A DNA stretch of 64,000 nt. Origin: Acidobacteriota bacterium. Its GTDB lineage: Bacteria > Acidobacteriota > Terriglobia > Bryobacterales > Bryobacteraceae. This document shows positions 18,203-26,384 of the stretch, piece after piece; the first letter of the stretch is position 1; each line of letters begins with the position of its first letter. The position numbers and the translations under genes were made by a program. The DNA lies in NCBI GenBank assembly GCA_014584705.1, contig JACTMJ010000017.1, forward strand, positions 1-64,000, given 5' to 3'. Below the pieces are notes generated by a model. The model was not told where the DNA came from and did no database searches. It saw only the letters and a list, made by a program, of their open reading frames with translations.

Positions 18203-18730
18203 TCAAATTTCGCCACATTGTTCGCTAGTGCCAAGTTCCCGTCCCTTCCAATCAAGCCCAGCGCGGGAGCCAACGCGAGGGAGCGCGTTCCCCAGATCGG
18301 AACCACTGCCGGGAGCCCGCCCCGCCAAGTGCCTGGCAATATCCAGATAGCCTCGCGACGCTTCGATGCGCTGATAGATGTGCATTAACATTGAGTGCAG
18401 GTCCAGACGCATTTGCACGGCAAGCGCGCGCAGCAACTCTAACTTCTCCCGCTCCTCGCCGGCGTCCGTTTCTCCCAGGTCCGCCGTCTCCGCGTCGACA
18501 AATGCGATCCTCGACAGGATCTCGAGCAGAGCGGCCGACGAGCCGCTGTCCACGGCGTCCAGCAGCTCCGTTGCCAGCCTCCGCGAGACGCTCTCCGGTT
18601 CTTCCGCGAGCATATTCTCCGAGGAGCCCGGATCCGGGGAACTCCTCTCCTCGAAGCCCGATGGGGCGGATGCGGGCAACGGGTTCCGCGGCGCGGACCC
18701 TCCTGATTGCGGGGGGGCGATTTCCTTCAT
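18203..18730 (-). CDS. hypothetical protein
   Basis: A 175-residue predicted protein I do not recognise. The first 45 residues are Pro/Ser/Gly-rich. Residues about 48-125 look helical and charged (RRLATELLDAVDSGSSAALLEIL; EREKLELLRALAVQMRLDLH), and there is no signal peptide or membrane segment. Support for a real gene is an AAGGGG ribosome-binding site six bases before the ATG at 18730. It lies antiparallel between merR and flbD, so it could be a regulator or chaperone for the flagellar genes, but nothing in the sequence shows that. An overlapping plus-strand frame (18391-18864) is less protein-like. Confidence 0.5.
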   Translation of the reverse strand: MKEIAPPQSGGSAPRNPLPASAPSGFEERSSPDPGSSENMLAEEPESVSRRLATELLDAVDSGSSAALLEILSRIAFVDAETADLGETDAGEEREKLELLRALAVQMRLDLHSMLMHIYQRIEASRGYLDIARHLAGRAPGSGSDLGNALPRVGSRAGLDWKGRELGTSEQCGEI

Positions 18731-18887
18731 CGAATCCCCTTAAGCAACCCGATAGCCAATCGGAAATCGTACCCGCGGGCGAACGAGGGAATGCGATTGG
18801 GAAACTTTGCCGGCGGCGGCGAATCACCGCAAGCTCCTCAAGCCCCCGCCACTTCGAACGATAAGAGACATTGCGGGAGTAGATTGC

Positions 18888-19142
18888 ATGATTCGAGTGA
18901 CCCGGCTCAATCACGAGCCCATCTATGTCAACGCCGAGCTGATCGAATATGTCGAGACGACACCCGACACCGTGATCTCTCTCACCACGGGAGAGAAGTT
19001 CATGGTGCTGGAGGCGCCGGAGCAGGTCGTCGCGATGGTGATCGAATATGGGAGGCAATTGCATCAAAGCCCGGAGCGCAAGCTGAATCTGGCGCTTGTT
19101 TCCCCGATCGACGATGCAATGCGGCCCGTGGAACCGGCCTAG
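18888..19142 (+). CDS. flbD: FlbD family flagellar protein
   Basis: An 84-residue protein matching the small FlbD family: MIRVTRLNHEPIYVNAELIE, then ETTPDTVISLTTGEKFMV and a C-terminal helix. FlbD is typically encoded beside motA/motB in spirochaetes, firmicutes and acidobacteria; its role is poorly defined and it is unrelated to the Caulobacter regulator of the same name. A GGGAG lies nine bases before the ATG at 18888. It lies 73 bases upstream of motA, in the same orientation, probably the same transcript. Confidence 0.9.
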   Translation: MIRVTRLNHEPIYVNAELIEYVETTPDTVISLTTGEKFMVLEAPEQVVAMVIEYGRQLHQSPERKLNLALVSPIDDAMRPVEPA

Positions 19143-19215
19143 AGGAAAGGAGTCCGCCATCGGCAGGCTGTCCGCTCGCTGAGCGGGATTGATCAGGAAG
19201 TGAGGTTAGGATCCC

Positions 19216-20046
19216 GTGCCCGAAAGTAAATCCAGAAAAGTTCGCTTCGATGTCGCCACCCCGCTGGGAATCGTGCTGGGCCTTATCGGCATTATTGGCG
19301 GTTTGCTTGCGGAGCGCGGGGAACTGGCCGACATTGGGCAGGCCACGGCGGCGCTCATTGTGCTTGGAGGCACGGTGGGCGCGGTGCTGGTAACCACTCC
19401 CATGCACGTGTTTCTGGCCGCCGCCCGCCGGTTCGCCGATCTCATCGTGGTTCGTTCCCCGGCCACGCAGGCCACGATCGAGAGCCTCGTCGAGTTCGCC
19501 ACCAAAGCGCGCAAGCAGGGGATCGTCTCTCTCGAATCGGACGCCGACCGGGTTCCGGATCCGTTCTTTCGCAAGGCCATGAATCTGGCCGTGGATGGCA
19601 CGCCGTTGCAGGATATTCGACGCCAGATGGAGCTCGAAATCACGATCCAGGAGCGTCGCGCCGAATCGGCGGCCAAGGTCTATGAAACCGCCGGCGGCTA
19701 CTCCCCCACCATTGGGATCATCGGAGCCGTGATGGGCCTGATCCAGGTGATGAAGCAACTGGACAACCTCGAGGAAGTGGGGCATGGAATCGCGGTGGCA
19801 TTCGTGGCGACGATCTACGGAGTGGGTCTGGCCAACCTGCTTCTGCTTCCCGCCGCAAGCAAAATCCGGGCCAGGGCCGAGGAACTCAGCCAGCATCAGG
19901 AACTGGTGCTCGATGGTGTGACGAGTATTGTCGAGGGGCTTAATCCGAAGCTGATCCGGCTGAAGCTCGAAGCCTACCTCGACGAATCCTCGCGCAAAGG
20001 CTCCGCCTCGCCATCCCCTAACCGATCGCGCGGGAAAGCCGCTTAG
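19216..20046 (+). CDS. motA: flagellar motor stator protein MotA
   Basis: A 276-residue inner-membrane protein forming, with MotB, the ion-driven stator. Four membrane segments are expected: two near the N-terminus (ATPLGIVLGLIGIIGGLLA; AALIVLGGTVGAVLVTT) and two after the cytoplasmic loop (YSPTIGIIGAVMGLIQVM; IAVAFVATIYGVGLANLLLL). The conserved Pro of GGYSPTIGIIG is present. The cytoplasmic loop includes the charged segment that contacts FliG. The start is GTG at 19216 with an AGGA upstream. motB follows after 12 bases. No other flagellar structural genes are in the window. Confidence 0.93.
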   Translation: MPESKSRKVRFDVATPLGIVLGLIGIIGGLLAERGELADIGQATAALIVLGGTVGAVLVTTPMHVFLAAARRFADLIVVRSPATQATIESLVEFATKARKQGIVSLESDADRVPDPFFRKAMNLAVDGTPLQDIRRQMELEITIQERRAESAAKVYETAGGYSPTIGIIGAVMGLIQVMKQLDNLEEVGHGIAVAFVATIYGVGLANLLLLPAASKIRARAEELSQHQELVLDGVTSIVEGLNPKLIRLKLEAYLDESSRKGSASPSPNRSRGKAA

Positions 20047-20058
20047 GGGAGGCCGACC

Positions 20059-20904
20059 ATGGCTCGGGAGAAAAAGCACCCGCCGCATCAGAACCATGAG
20101 CGCTGGATGGTGAGCTACGCCGACTTCGTGACGCTCCTCTTCGCGTTCTTCGTCGTGATGTATGCCACCGCCCGGATTGACGAATCCGCGCCCCAGCGGG
20201 TCTCGGAATCCGTGCGGGAAGCGCTCAAGGAAGACTCCTTTCGCGCGCTGGTTTCCGCACTATTGGAAGAGAATGTCCGGAATCCCGGCACCTTCTCCGC
20301 CGATCCCCCGAAGCATAAGAAGTCCGCGGCCAGCAAGGCGGATGCCGTGCTCTTGGAACAGTTTCTGCCGTCCATGGATTTCCTATCCAGGGAACTTTCC
20401 GAGGAGATCCGGAAGGAGCAGGTGCAGATTCGCCTCACTCGGAGAGGCCTGGTGATCTCGCTGCGGCAGGCGGCTTTCTTCCCATCCGGGCAGGACGTGA
20501 TCGCTCCGGAAACCTACGGCGCTATCGGCAAGGTAGCCGAGACGATCGCTAAGCTGCCGAACCATGTGCGGCTGGAAGGGCACACGGACTCCATCCCGAT
20601 TCACAACGGACGTTTCCGCAGCAACTGGCACCTGTCGACGGCCCGCGCGATCTCCATGCTGGATTTGCTTACCGGTGAGTTTCATGTGCCCGGTGCAAAG
20701 TTCACCGTGGCCGGCTATGCGGACACAATCCCGGTGGATTCGAACGAGAGCGAAGACGGCCGTCGCAGAAACCGGCGCGTCGATATTGTGGTGCTGAATC
20801 TCTATGGATTGAACGACGAGCCGGTGGGCGGAAACAAAGCACAGGACGAACTGGTTCACCGCCTTGCGGAAGAAAAGCAGAAAGCCAACGGCGGAACGAA
20901 CTAA
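20059..20904 (+). CDS. motB: flagellar motor stator protein MotB (OmpA-type peptidoglycan anchor)
   Basis: A 281-residue protein with one N-terminal membrane helix. The segment SYADFVTLLFAFFVVMYA holds the essential ion-binding Asp at residue 22. A plug/linker region follows, then an OmpA-like peptidoglycan-binding domain with LEGHTDSIPI and NRRVDIVVL. It anchors the MotA ring to the wall. The start ATG follows a GGGAGG. The 3' end overlaps the convergent rnc gene by four bases. Chemotaxis genes are not nearby. Confidence 0.94.
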   Translation: MAREKKHPPHQNHERWMVSYADFVTLLFAFFVVMYATARIDESAPQRVSESVREALKEDSFRALVSALLEENVRNPGTFSADPPKHKKSAASKADAVLLEQFLPSMDFLSRELSEEIRKEQVQIRLTRRGLVISLRQAAFFPSGQDVIAPETYGAIGKVAETIAKLPNHVRLEGHTDSIPIHNGRFRSNWHLSTARAISMLDLLTGEFHVPGAKFTVAGYADTIPVDSNESEDGRRRNRRVDIVVLNLYGLNDEPVGGNKAQDELVHRLAEEKQKANGGTN

Positions 20905-21632
20905 GACGGGCTCTTGCCCGAATGCGGAAGCGCCCCAATGCGATCCAGCAATCGCGCGGCGGCGGATTGGCTGGCCGCCTTGATGCTGTGCCCCTCCGCC
21001 GTCTCGCTCAGATCCGCCTCAATGCGCGCTTCCACGACGAAGAGCTTTGCATGGTCAGGCCCATGCTTGGCAAGCACCGTATACGTGGGCTGGTGCAAAC
21101 CCACCACTTTCGCCCGCTCCTGCAATTCGCTCTTGAAATTGCGCGCTTCCTCAATCTGCCCGACCGTCTTGTCGAACTCCGCCACCACCAGGCTCTCGAC
21201 GAAAATCCGGGCCGGCGTCATCCCGCCATCCAGATAAATCGCGGCGATCACCGCCTCCATCGCGTTGCCAAGCAGCTTCTGCTTTACGCGGCCGCCCGTA
21301 AGCTCTTCGCCTTTCCCCAGGAGCAGGTAATCGCCAAGCGAAATTTCGCGCGCGACCCTCGTGAGATGGCTCTTGCTCACAAGGTGGTTCTTCAGTTTCG
21401 AAAGTTGGCCTTCCCGCGCGTCGGGGTAGCGGGTCAGCAGAATCTCGCTTGCCGTGAAGGAGAGGATGGCGTCTCCGAAGAACTCGAAGCGCTCATTGTG
21501 GGGGTGGGTATCGTTGGGGTCAGGCGTGACGGAGGACGCGAACGACTTGTGCGTCAGCGCCCTCCGCAAGAGGCTTCGGTCTCGAAATTGGTAGCGGATT
21601 GTCCGCTCCAGTTGCTGCCAGTCCGGTTCCAT
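20901..21632 (-). CDS. rnc: ribonuclease III
   Basis: A 243-residue double-strand-specific endoribonuclease. The catalytic signature reads HNERFEFFGDAILSF (normally ERLEFLGDAVL), with the metal-binding Glu and Asp retained; a second acidic site lies in GNAMEAVIAAIYLDGG. The C-terminal double-strand RNA-binding domain starts at NFKSELQERAKVVGL and ends with the basic helix KAASQSAAARLLDRI. The ATG at 21632 has GGAG five bases upstream; the longer upstream frame is not conserved. It processes rRNA and structured mRNAs. Confidence 0.95.
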   Translation of the reverse strand: MEPDWQQLERTIRYQFRDRSLLRRALTHKSFASSVTPDPNDTHPHNERFEFFGDAILSFTASEILLTRYPDAREGQLSKLKNHLVSKSHLTRVAREISLGDYLLLGKGEELTGGRVKQKLLGNAMEAVIAAIYLDGGMTPARIFVESLVVAEFDKTVGQIEEARNFKSELQERAKVVGLHQPTYTVLAKHGPDHAKLFVVEARIEADLSETAEGHSIKAASQSAAARLLDRIGALPHSGKSPS

Positions 21633-21762
21633 CCCGCTCCAGATTGCATGGTCTGCCGGCCGCGATCGCTTAGCGCCCCCGCCAAAGAGCTCGCGGGGCT
21701 TCTCACCTTGCCGCGAAGTTCGCAGGATTCGCCACTCCGCCGCGCGCCGAAGGACGCAGGGG

Positions 21763-22530
21763 CTAAGCGCCCGACTCCTTGGCTTGCAGAGCCTGCTTCT
21801 TCTCATTGTTAGCCAGGCTCTTGACCTGCTCGCTTGCCTGAGGATCGGCGATCGCCTGATCGAACATCGCGATCGCCTCGTCGTACTTCTTGGCCAAGCG
21901 GTACGCGTTGCCCGCCTTCAGCATCCGCACGGGGTCCGGCTGTGCTTCAATCGCCTTCTTGAAATATTCGGCGGCTTCGGAATACTTCTTGCGGACAAAT
22001 TCCGCCTGTGCCACGGCGTCGTGCGCCATCGCCTCTTCGGACTTCAAATATGCCTGCCAGTTCGCATCCGGGATATCCGGATTCGGTTTCGTCGCCGTCG
22101 CGAGCAGAGCGATTCCTTTCGCGGCGTGATCTTCCACGCGCTTCAGCTTCTCCTCGCGGTCAAGATCGAATTCCTTCGTCTGGCGGGCCAATCCGTTGGC
22201 GATACGGATGTGCGCGGTGGCCGCCTCAATATCCGAGGGCTTTGCCGCGAGAGCCTGCTCCGCGTAGACGATCATGTTCGGGATGTCTCCCTTCAGCTCG
22301 TACGACTGCATGATGAGGGAGAGCGCCCAGGACTTAAATTGCGTGTCCGCGAAATCCTGAATGAGCTTAGTGGCTGCTTCAATACGTGCGTCCGGGGTGG
22401 CGGCCGCCTGGATCGCCATCAAGGCGTCCACTTCCTTTTGCGACTTTGGCTGCGGGCCCTGCGCGAATACGGAGAATGCCAGCGCGGCGAGCGCGACCAA
22501 GGCAATCAGGAGTCGGGTGGATTTCTTCAT
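21763..22530 (-). CDS. secreted TPR-repeat protein
   Basis: A 255-residue protein with a signal peptide (MKKSTRLLIALVALAALAFS, ending near FAQG) and helical repeats throughout. The clearest TPR unit is KYSEAAEYFKKAIEAQPDPV followed by NAYRLAKKYDEAIAMFDQAI (about 180-235). It probably acts as a periplasmic scaffold; no enzymatic motif is visible. The ATG at 22530 is chosen because GAGGAA lies nine bases upstream; a GTG directly before it would add one residue. It follows the larger TPR gene after 30 bases, so they are likely co-transcribed. Confidence 0.82.
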   Translation of the reverse strand: MKKSTRLLIALVALAALAFSVFAQGPQPKSQKEVDALMAIQAAATPDARIEAATKLIQDFADTQFKSWALSLIMQSYELKGDIPNMIVYAEQALAAKPSDIEAATAHIRIANGLARQTKEFDLDREEKLKRVEDHAAKGIALLATATKPNPDIPDANWQAYLKSEEAMAHDAVAQAEFVRKKYSEAAEYFKKAIEAQPDPVRMLKAGNAYRLAKKYDEAIAMFDQAIADPQASEQVKSLANNEKKQALQAKESGA

Positions 22531-22560
22531 CACGTTCGTTCCTCTTCCAAATAGTTTATG

Positions 22561-24090
22561 TTACTGGCGCGCTTTCCGCGCCTGCTCCAGGCCCTTCTCC
22601 GCGGCGGCCTTCGCGGCGCGCGAAAGACCGGCCACCTCAAGCGCCGCTTCGAAATAAGCGCCCGCTTTTCTGGCATCCCCTTCCACATCCGCCAATCGCC
22701 CCAGATAGATCAAGCTCCAGCCCTTCGTGGATGGGTCCGGACCGTATTCTAAAGCGCGTTGGAACAGTTGAATCGCCGCCTCGGTCTGCCGTTCCAGCAC
22801 GGCAATCCGGGCGAGGCCGAAGAAGGCGCGCGATTGCATGGTGCGCTGCGCGGTATTTTGAGACAGCTCCAGGTAGATTGCCTTGGCACCGGGGTAATCC
22901 TTCTTCGTGTACAACAGTTCTTCCGCCGCCTCCAATCGCTTCTGCGCTTCCGTCAGTTCGATGGTGCGGGCTTCCCGAATCACCTTTTGCTGCGTGTTCT
23001 CCAGGAAGGTGAGGTCTTTGAGCCGCTCGTTTTCTTTGTAGATATCGAGATTCTTCACCATCTCCTCAAAATAGAAACGGAGAGTGGCGGGCTGCTTTTC
23101 AAACTTCAGCAACTCCTCGTAGAAGAACGGGGTAAGCACGAAACCTTGCCGCGCGGCATCGCGCACCATGGCTTCGCGCTGTGCGGCGGGCATCGGGTCG
23201 ATCCGCGCCGCAATCGCCCGCACCAGACTCGCGGAGGCAAGCAGGTCAAAATCCTGTTTGTACGCCATGCTCAGCGCGGGAGCGCGCAGAGCGAAATCCC
23301 CGATCGCTCGCTTGGGTTCGAGTTCGTTGTGAAAACGATAAACCACGGGGTCCACCAGGTAGTGCAAGTAAGCAATCAGCAGCCGGTCCCTGGGAAATTC
23401 GGTCGTCGGCGTAATGACGAAGAACACAAGATCGTCATACGCCCGCGTCTCCACCCGGTTCGGAGCTCCCAGCAAATCCAGCACAATCTGAAAACTGCGC
23501 TGGCCGACGCCGCTCGTGGGGTTCCGCAGATAGGCGTTCGATTTCAAGATCGTATCCGCCACTTGCGGCTGGTACTTTTCGAGCAGAGGTTCGAACTGAG
23601 GCTCCACCTCGCGCCACAAGGACGCTACGTCGGCCTCCTCGTAAAAGAGCTTCATGAACGCTTCAAAACCGCGCAATTCCTGGGTATCCGGAGGCATCTC
23701 GTTCCAGATAAACATCGGCTCAAAGTCCGGAGGACCCTGATTGAGAAGCGCGAACGAAACATACTGGCTGAACTCTTCCTGCCAGTTGGTCTTGCGATGC
23801 TCTTCGTAAAAACGTTTGATATCGGCAAGAAGGGCGGGATTCTTTCTCTTGAGCTGCTCCCGCACCCAGCGCCGCGCCGGATGATTCGCGACACTATCCA
23901 CGTCCTCGTCATAACCGGCCGCGTTGATGGCGGCCATGGCCGTGAAAAGAGTCTCGCTCACTTCGAAGCGGACCGCATCCCGGACGGGTTGCGCCGAGGG
24001 TGGAGTCTCCAGCTGCGCGAACAGCGGAAGGGACAGCAGCACGCCCAGCGCAAGGCGCGGGAACCGCGTCCCGAATTTTCGATATGCCAT
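22561..24090 (-). CDS. large secreted protein with C-terminal TPR repeats, function unknown
   Basis: A 509-residue protein with a short signal peptide (RFPRLALGVLLSLPLFAQ). The N-terminal 300 residues are a mostly helical region with no motif I recognise (for example DIKRFYEEHRKTNWQEEFSQ and YAVSFALLNQG-like text), followed by about 120 residues of TPR units (LYTKKDYPGAKAIYLELSQN; RQTEAAIQLFQRALEYGPDP). It is widely seen in Acidobacteriota in my experience, but this is not checked. The ATG at 24090 is preferred because the signal peptide follows; the Shine-Dalgarno is weak. It is upstream of the smaller TPR gene and downstream of the BtuB-like receptor. Confidence 0.72.
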   Translation of the reverse strand: MAYRKFGTRFPRLALGVLLSLPLFAQLETPPSAQPVRDAVRFEVSETLFTAMAAINAAGYDEDVDSVANHPARRWVREQLKRKNPALLADIKRFYEEHRKTNWQEEFSQYVSFALLNQGPPDFEPMFIWNEMPPDTQELRGFEAFMKLFYEEADVASLWREVEPQFEPLLEKYQPQVADTILKSNAYLRNPTSGVGQRSFQIVLDLLGAPNRVETRAYDDLVFFVITPTTEFPRDRLLIAYLHYLVDPVVYRFHNELEPKRAIGDFALRAPALSMAYKQDFDLLASASLVRAIAARIDPMPAAQREAMVRDAARQGFVLTPFFYEELLKFEKQPATLRFYFEEMVKNLDIYKENERLKDLTFLENTQQKVIREARTIELTEAQKRLEAAEELLYTKKDYPGAKAIYLELSQNTAQRTMQSRAFFGLARIAVLERQTEAAIQLFQRALEYGPDPSTKGWSLIYLGRLADVEGDARKAGAYFEAALEVAGLSRAAKAAAEKGLEQARKARQ

Positions 24091-24231
24091 CGATTTCACG
24101 TTTTGGGATATACCTTCCGGGGAGGTCCCGCGGACGCGCACGGAACCGACGCTCCCGCTGCCTCATGCGCAAGCCGGTCCACCAACTATATAGTGTAAGG
24201 CGTCCTCCGGCTACGGCGGGTTTCGCCCCTC

Positions 24232-26112
24232 TCAGCGGTGCCGTGTAAACAGAACCACTTCCACGCCGCCCAGGATACCCCGGCCCGGCAAGGGTACGCC
24301 CGGGATCTCTTCATACGCGGCATCGCTCAGATTGCTCAACTGCACAAACGGGCGAATGCGGTTCCCGTAGTGCGCCAAATTCAGATCCCATACCGCGTAG
24401 GAGTCCCGTCCAAGGCGCTTCGTTACGCCAATTCGCGTTCGCACGGCAAATTCTCCTCGAGTCACCGTCTGCCAGCTCGCTACAGCCTGGTGGACCGGAT
24501 AGTTGAACGCGTAACGGGATTGCAGCCCGCCGAGCGCATCTTGGGCACCGTGGAGCCCGGTATAGGCGATATCCACGCTTGTCCGGGGTCGGTAACGCCA
24601 GCGCGCCGCCGTTTCCACGCCTGTAAAACGGAGCCGCTGAAAATTGCGGGCGCGCCAGATATCGGCCGACGATGCGCGCACAAAATCGATCCCGTCGCGC
24701 TCCCGGCGTTGGAAGACCGTCACCTCGCCGTCGATGCCATTTCCGGCATTCCAGTCCAGGCCCGCCTCGTAGCCGACCGCCCTTTCCGGACGCAGATCCG
24801 GGCTGCCCACGTTGGCCGGGTCATGATAGTAAAGATCCGTAAAACTGGGTGCGCGATAGGCCCGGCTGACGCTGGCGCGCAGTTTCGCGTGGGAGGAAAT
24901 CCAGTAGCCCGCGGAGAGAGTGGGGCTGAGCTGTCCGGTCCAGGTATCAAAGAGTTCGTACCGGGTTCCCGCCGTCAGGGAGAAGCGTCCGGCGGCGCGG
25001 AGATCGTAGTTCAGGTAAACCGATTGGCGGTTCCGGCTGTGGATGCCCAGGTTGGTGCTCTCAACGCCGTCGCGCAGGCTCTCAAAGCCGTAGTGCAGCC
25101 GGCCGTTCGCTCCCAGTTCCTCACTGCGCCGGAGGCTGGCCAGCCAAGTCTCTGAAATGTGGTGATTGGTGTAGACTTGCGGGCGGTCCCGGTAAAGCAC
25201 GAAGAGGTCCGTGTGGCGGCGGTAGCTGAAGCTGGCATTCGTATTCGCGCCCAGATCCTGGCTCGCCATCGCGATCCATCCCTTGGTGCGCTCCCAGGAA
25301 TTGTAGTTGCCGTAGAATCCCTGCGCGCCGAAGGGGCGGTCAAATCCGGCGAGGGTCACTCGCGTGACGCCAAGATTGGTTTCGAGATGAGTGACTGAGG
25401 AGATCAATGCGTTGCGGTAGTCCCGATTCGGCAGGAAGCCGGTGGAGAAATCCCGCGAAGCCGCGAACTGCTGGGAGAGAATCCCTTTCACCAGACTGGC
25501 CGTAATCCGCTGCTGATTCGTGCCGAAATTGCCCAGCCCGCCCCGCAGACGGATTTCCGAAACTTCGGGCCGCTTCGTTCGGAAATTCACGACGCCGCCG
25601 ACCGCGTCCGCTCCGTAGAGAGTGGATCCGGCGCCGCGCAGGACTTCGATGCTCTCGATCGCCTCCATCGGGATCGGTAGGTCCAGGTTGTGATGACCGC
25701 TTTGCGCGTCGTTCATCCGCACGCCATCGAGAAGGATCAGCGTTTGCCCGAAGGTGCCTCCCCGGATGGACAGATCTCCCTGAATCCCGTTCTGGCCGCG
25801 CTGCCGCAAGTCGAGCGAGGGCAGCAGTTTCAGGTAGTCGGTAAAGGTGTTGTGAAGCAGGGGAGAGGCAGCCACATTGAGCGAATCCACGGCGCGGTCA
25901 CTCTCCTCAAGAGGGATGGGCGTGAAGGCTCCGGTAACGACGATCGTCTCCTTGCGGGGAGGAATCGGCGCAGCAGACACCTCCCCGGTTCCCTGTTCGG
26001 CTGGGGGTGTCCCCCCCGCAGGCTCGGCCTGGCCGTCAAGCGCGATGCAGATGCCCGGAAAGCTAAGCGCGGCAAGGAGGCCCAGGGAGGGCAGCCGGAG
26101 CGAAATTAGCAT
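24232..26112 (-). CDS. TonB-dependent receptor, BtuB/siderophore-like
   Basis: A 626-residue outer-membrane receptor of the short, classical type. A signal peptide (about 1-24) is followed by a TonB box region (KETIVVTGAFTPIPLEESDR), a plug domain (LSIRGGTFGQTLILLDGVRM; IESIEVLRGAGSTLYGADAV, GGVVNFRTK) and a beta-barrel. Size and plug motifs fit cobalamin or siderophore receptors. No cobalamin riboswitch can be seen in the 270 bases upstream, so a vitamin B12 role is not supported by regulation. The start at 26112 has no strong Shine-Dalgarno. It may be co-transcribed with the two TPR genes downstream. Confidence 0.85.
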   Translation of the reverse strand: MLISLRLPSLGLLAALSFPGICIALDGQAEPAGGTPPAEQGTGEVSAAPIPPRKETIVVTGAFTPIPLEESDRAVDSLNVAASPLLHNTFTDYLKLLPSLDLRQRGQNGIQGDLSIRGGTFGQTLILLDGVRMNDAQSGHHNLDLPIPMEAIESIEVLRGAGSTLYGADAVGGVVNFRTKRPEVSEIRLRGGLGNFGTNQQRITASLVKGILSQQFAASRDFSTGFLPNRDYRNALISSVTHLETNLGVTRVTLAGFDRPFGAQGFYGNYNSWERTKGWIAMASQDLGANTNASFSYRRHTDLFVLYRDRPQVYTNHHISETWLASLRRSEELGANGRLHYGFESLRDGVESTNLGIHSRNRQSVYLNYDLRAAGRFSLTAGTRYELFDTWTGQLSPTLSAGYWISSHAKLRASVSRAYRAPSFTDLYYHDPANVGSPDLRPERAVGYEAGLDWNAGNGIDGEVTVFQRRERDGIDFVRASSADIWRARNFQRLRFTGVETAARWRYRPRTSVDIAYTGLHGAQDALGGLQSRYAFNYPVHQAVASWQTVTRGEFAVRTRIGVTKRLGRDSYAVWDLNLAHYGNRIRPFVQLSNLSDAAYEEIPGVPLPGRGILGGVEVVLFTRHR

Positions 26113-26297
26113 AAAGACCGCATGTCACATCGTACCAAATGGTCCGTAATGCGACGACGGAAACCATCGGCATCGATTCGGCCGGAAGGGTCGCCCGGCG
26201 AAAAGTACTTAACAATGTACGACGTTCGCGCGCGCATCTCCTCGCCGAGTGGGACCGAAGCGCAATCCGATCGCAATCTTCGTTCGAGAATTCGTGA

Positions 26298-26326
26298 TTG
26301 TACTTGTTATTTCAACATGTTAGTAT
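26298..26326 (+). promoter_or_regulatory. sigma-70-type promoter of the second Oar-like receptor gene
   Basis: TTGTAC (26298-26303) and TAGTAT (26321-26326) are separated by 17 bases in an AT-rich stretch, giving a leader of about 50 bases that contains AGGAGA just before the ATG at 26385. Upstream, 26113-26297 holds no gene; an 8-bp palindrome AAGTACTT lies near 26202. Confidence 0.55.
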
Positions 26327-26384
26327 CACTCAGCACGGTTGGTCAGCTTCAGTTTTTCAACGACATCTGAACAGGAGAACGAGT

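Noticed and set aside
26113..26300. cobalamin riboswitch upstream of the BtuB-like receptor
   Set aside because: The conserved B12-box (GCCACTG) and the surrounding core were not found on the minus strand.
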